Part shown: positions 5,954 through 6,013 of the stretch, piece by piece
How positions within the stretch are numbered: position 1 is the first letter of the stretch
How the letters are laid out: the number at the start of each line of letters is the position of its first letter
Source: UBA3071 sp965369635
GTDB lineage: Bacteria > Chloroflexota > Anaerolineae > UBA3071
DNA length: 6,013 nt
Assembly (NCBI GenBank): GCA_965369635.1
Contig: CBDURC010000190.1
Location: 1 to 6,013 of the forward strand
Direction of reading: 5' to 3'
Made by a program: the position numbers and the translations under genes
Notes under the pieces: generated by a model
What the model was told of the DNA's origin: nothing
Database searches by the model: none
The model's input: the letters and a program-made list of their open reading frames with translations, nothing else

Positions 5954-6013
5954 CTAATGAGCGCCTGGTGGCAGTCGGTAGGTCAGTAACTCCTGCAGAT
6001 CCCATACATGGTC
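5954..6013 (-). CDS. C-terminal tail of a probable transposase, partial
   Basis: The last 19 codons of a minus-strand gene entering from the right edge read DHVWDLQELLTYRLPPGAH and then TAG (5954-5956). A 'D-H-[VI]-W-[ST]-x-x-E-L-L' ending is familiar to me from DDE/rve-type insertion-sequence transposases. The frame is open to the edge. With only 19 residues, the family is a pattern-based guess. Confidence 0.42.
   Translation of the reverse strand, partial: DHVWDLQELLTYRLPPGAH

Noticed and set aside
1..6013. CRISPR array, tRNA, rRNA or a gasdermin gene linked to the CHAT protease
   Set aside because: No spaced direct repeats, no tRNA cloverleaf or rRNA signature, and no small pore-forming gene next to the CHAT gene within the window; its downstream side is not covered.

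Overview
The window looks like a chromosomal segment of a GC-rich bacterium, most plausibly a Chloroflexota member (Anaerolineae/Caldilineae-like). This assignment is inferred from the style of the proteins: a lipoprotein with a long Thr/Pro 'PTATPT' linker, a CHAT protease with alpha-helical repeats, and a LepA starting MDQ..IRNFCIIAHIDHGKS. No rRNA or other marker settles it.

Layout. Positions 1-1872 (minus) hold the first 624 residues of a CHAT-domain (caspase-like) protein followed by TPR-like repeats; the gene runs off the left edge. Its promoter is a near-consensus sigma-70 site at 2131-2159 (TTGACA-17-TACAAT), which implies a structured leader of about 250 nt containing a terminator-like hairpin. 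Facing away from it are lepA (2278-4080, plus) and a small NIL-domain gene (4084-4323, plus). These two share a tight operon with 3 nt between them, ending in a strong 14-bp hairpin at 4341-4374. Positions 4392-4463 may be the 3' remnant of another plus-strand gene.

The right third has a different character, with visibly lower GC, one minus-strand lipoprotein gene (4656-5537) and several inverted repeats. A 131-bp imperfect palindrome (4477-4607) lies just past the lipoprotein stop codon. A 54-bp one (5554-5607) lies just before its start codon. Both end in GTTAGC(C/T) on the gene's strand and both have one-base bulges in their arms, which resembles integron attC sites bracketing a gene cassette. 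No integrase is visible, so this is a hypothesis. The lipoprotein has a very good promoter (TTGCCT-17-TATAAT, 5627-5655) with one palindrome over its -35 box and a second about 45 bp upstream. At the right edge a 19-residue C-terminal tail on the minus strand resembles the end of a DDE-type transposase, which would fit a mobile or accessory region.

How the genes relate: lepA acts on the ribosome and the NIL gene is co-transcribed with it for unclear reasons. The CHAT protein is a candidate protease effector or signalling protein, divergent from lepA and separately controlled. The lipoprotein cassette looks like an independent accessory insertion behind the lepA operon terminator.
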